This document shows positions 6,161 to 9,123 of a DNA stretch of 9,123 nucleotides, piece after piece; position 1 is the stretch's first letter, and each line of letters starts with the position of its first letter. The notes under the pieces were generated by a model. That model saw nothing but the letters and a program-made list of their open reading frames with translations. It was not told the origin of the DNA and did not search any database. Made by a program: the position numbers and the translations under genes. This DNA comes from Chlamydiota bacterium (GTDB taxonomy: Bacteria > Chlamydiota > Chlamydiia > Chlamydiales > Rhabdochlamydiaceae), in assembly GCA_011065225.1 (NCBI GenBank), contig JAAKFC010000046.1, positions 1 to 9,123 on the forward strand. Reading direction: 5' to 3'.

Positions 6161-8533
6161 TTGGCAAAAAATTTAAAATTTAAAATTAAAAATACGCAGC
6201 TCGCTGAAGCGCTGCAACTCGACAAGCTTAAGAAGCAGAAAAAAGAAGAAACGGCGAAAAAAATTCCTTCGCCGCGCAAGAAAACTGTTTCTGCAGCTCC
6301 CGCTGCTGCAAAAAAGCCACTTGCTCCTGAAATCCCTTCTCCTGAAAAAAAAGAAAAAGCTGTCTTACCAAAAGCAAAACCTGCCGCTGAAAAAAAAGTT
6401 GCACCAGGTATTGTCGATGATTTTCGCAAACCCAAAATCATTCGCAAAGGAGCCGCTCCACTTAAAAAATTTCCTGTTACTCGTAAAGATGCAAAACCTG
6501 AAGAGAAAAAACCCCCAAAGAAACCCGTTTCAGTTGAAAAACCAAAAAAAGTTGAAAAAGCGCCTCCACCGATTAGCAAACCTGGGACCTTCAAAGACTT
6601 TCGCGAAGTTCGCTCTCAGCGCAAGCCCGAACAGATACGTTCCTTTGATGCGCGTGACCGGATGGGATTGCGTCGTGACAAAGATGATGAACTGTGGCGC
6701 AAAAGACGACGTTTCAAGAAATATGGAGCTGCTCCCAAGGAAGACCTCACTATACGCCCCAAAAGCCTCCACATACGCCTTCCCATCACCGTGAAAGATC
6801 TCTCTGCAGAGATGAAACTCAAAGCCTCCCAACTCATTTCTAAACTGTTTTCACAAGGGATTGCTGTCACCATCAATGATTTCCTCGATGATGAAACAAC
6901 CGTACAACTTCTTGGACAAGAATTTCAGTGCGAAATCACCATCGATACCACAGAAGAAGAGCGAATCAAAATCACTGATAAAACCATCAAAGAAGAAATT
7001 GCATTGGCTGATCCCGAAAAACTGCAATTCCGTCCTCCTGTCATCACATTCATGGGTCATGTCGACCATGGAAAAACCAGTCTGATCGATGCCATCCGCA
7101 AAAGCGATTTGACATCAGGCGAAGCAGGTGCAATCACGCAGCACATTGGCGCTTTCAAATGCCAATCTGATGTGGGAGATATTACCATTCTCGACACCCC
7201 TGGGCACGAAGCCTTTTCAGCAATGCGCAAACGCGGAGCAGAAGTCACCGACCTCGTCGTCCTGGTCATTGCTGGAGATGAAGGAATACGCGAACAGACC
7301 ATCGAAGCGATGAATAAAGCCAAAGAAGCAAACGTACCTACCCTCGTCGCCATCAATAAAAGCGATAAACCCGGCTTCAATGCTGAAAACATCTATCGAG
7401 AACTTTCTGAACAAGAACTTCTTCCCGAAGCTTGGGGTGGAACAACGATTACTGTCAATTGTTCTGCTACAACCGGCGATGGAGTCAAAGACCTACTTGA
7501 AATGCTTTCCCTGCAATCTGAAATACTAGAGCTCAAAGCCGACTTTTCTGCTCGTGCACGTGGTTCTGTGATCGAATCAGCTATGCATAAAGGCCTTGGA
7601 GCTGTTGTCACTCTTCTCGTCCAAAATGGAACATTGCGCGTCGGAGATTGCCTTGTTTTTGATCTCAATTACGCCAAAGTCAAAACTATGCATGACGAGC
7701 ATGGTAAAGAACTTAAGGAAGCAACCCCCTCAACTCCTATCAAAATCACTGGGCTCTCCGATCTTCCCGAAGCAGGAAGTGAATTCATCACCGTTGCAAG
7801 CGAAAAAGAAGCGCGTGAGATTGCTGGAGCGAGAAAACAAGAACACAAACATAAAATGCTGCAAAAGGGGAAACGTGGTCTAGAAGGCCTCCTCGAATCA
7901 AAAGTCGCTGCTCAAGAGAAAAAAGTTCTCCACGTGCTTTTGCGTGCCGATGTTCAGGGTTCTTTAGAAGCACTCAGACATTCTCTGGAGAAAATCAAAT
8001 CCGACAAAGCCGACCTCAATATCATCTCCGAAGGAGTGGGACAAATCTCTGAATCCGACGTCGAACTTGCTGGCGTATCTGGAGCTGTGATCATCGGATT
8101 CCACACCAAAGTGGAAAGCCATGCCGAAGGACTCATCAAAGAGAAAAAAGTGACCGTCAAACTGCACAACATCATCTACCATGCCGTTGATGATGTGAAG
8201 GAATTGATGCGTGTGCTTCTCGACAAAATCGAACAAGAAAACGACATGGGAACAGCTGAGATCAAAGCTATTTTCAAATCCTCACAATTGGGCCTCATTG
8301 CCGGATGCCTTATCACTGATGGCATCATCAAACGAAGCCATCATGCCCGTCTAAAAAGAGAGGGAGAAGTCATATGGAAAGGACAAGTCACATCTCTTAA
8401 ACGAGGCAAGGAAGATGTACGAGAAGTGAGCAAAGGCCTCGAATGTGGAATTCTATTACAAGGATTCACCGATTACCAAGAAGGCGATACCATTGAATCC
8501 TTTGAAATCATCTATCTCGAACAAGAGTTATGA
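6161..8533 (+). CDS. infB: Translation initiation factor IF-2 (TTG start)
   Basis: IF2 is the GTPase that recruits formyl-Met-tRNA to the 30S subunit and promotes 50S joining. The conserved N-terminal segment (1-26) is followed by a Lys/Pro/Ala-rich low-complexity linker (about 27-150), a basic stretch (150-190), and an IF2_N-like domain (about 207-262). The G domain has G1 GHVDHGKT (299-306), the ITQHIGAF switch (325-332), G3 DTPGH (345-349), G4 NKSD (399-402) and a SATTGDG G5 region (435-441). Beta-barrel domain II (about 465-550), domain III (about 587-680) and the initiator-tRNA-binding C2 domain (about 695-786) complete it. The start is TTG at 6161: a nusA stop lies one codon upstream in frame, the first in-frame ATG is near codon 168, and GAGG at 6148-6151 is 9 bp away. 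The stop overlaps rbfA by 4 bp. Confidence 0.97.
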   Translation: MAKNLKFKIKNTQLAEALQLDKLKKQKKEETAKKIPSPRKKTVSAAPAAAKKPLAPEIPSPEKKEKAVLPKAKPAAEKKVAPGIVDDFRKPKIIRKGAAPLKKFPVTRKDAKPEEKKPPKKPVSVEKPKKVEKAPPPISKPGTFKDFREVRSQRKPEQIRSFDARDRMGLRRDKDDELWRKRRRFKKYGAAPKEDLTIRPKSLHIRLPITVKDLSAEMKLKASQLISKLFSQGIAVTINDFLDDETTVQLLGQEFQCEITIDTTEEERIKITDKTIKEEIALADPEKLQFRPPVITFMGHVDHGKTSLIDAIRKSDLTSGEAGAITQHIGAFKCQSDVGDITILDTPGHEAFSAMRKRGAEVTDLVVLVIAGDEGIREQTIEAMNKAKEANVPTLVAINKSDKPGFNAENIYRELSEQELLPEAWGGTTITVNCSATTGDGVKDLLEMLSLQSEILELKADFSARARGSVIESAMHKGLGAVVTLLVQNGTLRVGDCLVFDLNYAKVKTMHDEHGKELKEATPSTPIKITGLSDLPEAGSEFITVASEKEAREIAGARKQEHKHKMLQKGKRGLEGLLESKVAAQEKKVLHVLLRADVQGSLEALRHSLEKIKSDKADLNIISEGVGQISESDVELAGVSGAVIIGFHTKVESHAEGLIKEKKVTVKLHNIIYHAVDDVKELMRVLLDKIEQENDMGTAEIKAIFKSSQLGLIAGCLITDGIIKRSHHARLKREGEVIWKGQVTSLKRGKEDVREVSKGLECGILLQGFTDYQEGDTIESFEIIYLEQEL

Positions 8534-8910
8534 CTGAAAAAAAGAGAATCAAACGCCTCAACTCCCTTCTCAAGCAAGTTCTTTCAGAAGTCATTATAAG
8601 CGACGTGAATGACCCTCGTATGGCTTCCCTCGTCACTGTCTCAGATGTCGACATCTCCAATGATCTGCACCATGCCAAAGTCTACATCAGCATCATCGGC
8701 ACAGATAAAGAGCGCCGCGAGACCCTTGAAGCCCTCGAATCCGCCGCAGGATTCATCGGAATCCATGCCGCAAAAAAAGTCGTCATGCGCTATTTTCCAA
8801 TCCTCACCTTCAAACTCGACACCTCTGTAGACGAACAGATAAAAATCGACTCTCTAATCGAAAAAATCCATCGCGAAGAGGAACACCGCCCCCATGGAAA
8901 CGATTCGTGA
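8530..8910 (+). CDS. rbfA: 30S ribosome-binding factor RbfA
   Basis: RbfA is a small KH-fold protein that binds the immature 30S subunit and supports 16S rRNA 5'-end maturation and cold adaptation. The 126-residue product has the family's features: a basic N-terminal helix (KRIKRLNSLLKQVLSEVI), DPRMASLVTVSDVDISNDLHHAKVYISIIG (residues about 27-56, the central beta strands), an Ala/Gly-containing helix at about 71-82, and MRYFPILTFKLDTSVDE (about 86-102). The length is normal. ATG shares the ATGA overlap (8530-8533) with the infB stop, so translation is probably coupled. Position between infB and truB is the widely conserved order. Confidence 0.96.
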   Translation: MTEKKRIKRLNSLLKQVLSEVIISDVNDPRMASLVTVSDVDISNDLHHAKVYISIIGTDKERRETLEALESAAGFIGIHAAKKVVMRYFPILTFKLDTSVDEQIKIDSLIEKIHREEEHRPHGNDS

Positions 8911-9034
8911 GAGGGTGTATGAGAATTGCTTTCGCTGCCAAAAGCCAAGATTTTTTCCTAGAAGAATGTTCTGGAGAGCGGAGTAAACTCAAATGGAGTT
9001 TGTGAAGCTTGAAGAACATCTTATAGGAGAAAAG
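8911..9034 (+). other. rbfA-truB gap with tiny ORFs and a weak stem
   Basis: About 120 bp separate rbfA from the preferred truB start, unlike the overlaps or near-abutments earlier in the operon. Two tiny frames are present: a 30-codon frame starting at 8894 (METIRERVYENCFRCQKPRF, then FPRRMFWRAE), which begins inside rbfA and ends at the TAA at 8984-8986, and a 28-codon frame at 8919-9005 with no ribosome binding site. AAACTC (8985-8990) and GAGTTT (8996-9001) form a weak 6-bp stem. No terminator or promoter is evident. I see no firm gene here. Confidence 0.4.
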
Positions 9035-9123
9035 ATGGCTTCTGTTGGCAGTGGAATGAATTCTCTTACACCCTCTGAAGGGATCCTTCCCGTTTATAAA
9101 CCTCCTGGCAAGACATCTTTCAG
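9035..9123 (+). CDS. truB: tRNA pseudouridine-55 synthase TruB, 5' end only
   Basis: TruB isomerises U55 in the T-psi-C loop of tRNAs. Only about 29 codons are inside the window. They end in GILPVYKPPGKTSF, which matches the conserved N-terminal block of the family (usual form: G-[IVL]-L-x-[LV]-D-K-P-x-G-x-[TS]-S). The usual Asp before Lys-Pro is Tyr here. The catalytic Asp lies further on, outside the window. The chosen ATG (9035) follows AGGAGA (9025-9030). In-frame alternatives are ATG 8993 (GGAG at 8980-8983) and ATG 9056, the latter giving an N-terminus closer to what I recall from Chlamydia. The frame is open from 8987 and runs off the right edge. Confidence 0.9.
   Translation, partial: MASVGSGMNSLTPSEGILPVYKPPGKTSF

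Noticed and set aside
6040..6594. 184-codon open frame on the minus strand over the nusA/infB junction
   Set aside because: Gly/Phe/Ser-rich composition mirrors the Lys/Pro/Ala-rich IF2 linker on the other strand, and no ribosome binding site or motif supports it.
6321..6794. 157-codon plus-strand frame inside infB
   Set aside because: Lys/Leu/Pro-rich out-of-frame reading of the low-complexity IF2 linker; the IF2 frame is certain.
1..9123. CRISPR array, tRNA or rRNA genes, integrase or transposase
   Set aside because: No regularly spaced direct repeats, tRNA cloverleaf, rRNA segment or recombinase motif was found; the gaps between genes are too short for most of these.

Overview
The window looks like the chromosome of a member of the Chlamydiae, probably a non-Chlamydiaceae ('environmental') lineage. 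The main reason is the plus-strand order rpsA, nusA, infB, rbfA, truB, which is the order I recall from Chlamydia (CT098 to CT094 in C. trachomatis). Most other bacteria have rimP-nusA-ylxR-infB-rbfA-truB instead. The IF2 N-terminus (LAKNLKFKIKNTQL, then LDKLKKQ) also resembles the chlamydial one. What precedes rpsA is not the trxB I would expect in Chlamydia, so this is not a standard Chlamydiaceae locus. Genus-level assignment is not possible from the sequence alone.

Layout: positions 1-134 form a long imperfect fold-back (inverted repeat) with no gene. On the minus strand follow a doubtful 88-codon ORF (174-440) whose first codons coincide with two strong small hairpins, a 576-residue protein of unknown function (489-2219), and an aspartokinase-like catalytic domain without ACT domains (2212-2943). 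The last two overlap by 8 bp and are transcribed from the right. Positions 2944-3105 are a divergent, AT-rich promoter region with two T tracts. From 3106 to the end the plus strand carries rpsA (six S1 domains), nusA, infB, rbfA and the first codons of truB. Spacing is tight: 8-bp rpsA/nusA overlap, 3 bp between nusA and infB, 4-bp infB/rbfA overlap, and then a looser gap of about 120 bp before truB.

Function: the plus-strand operon links translation initiation (S1, IF2), 30S maturation (RbfA), transcription elongation/termination (NusA) and tRNA modification (TruB). It is ordinary core machinery. The accessory interest is on the left: a possible MITE or structured RNA at 1-134, a hairpin cluster at 375-435, and an aspartokinase-like protein that has lost its allosteric domain, diverges at signature residues and is translationally coupled to an unrecognised protein. 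I see no CRISPR array, tRNA, rRNA, transposase or phage gene, and nothing here that I can defend as a new biological system.
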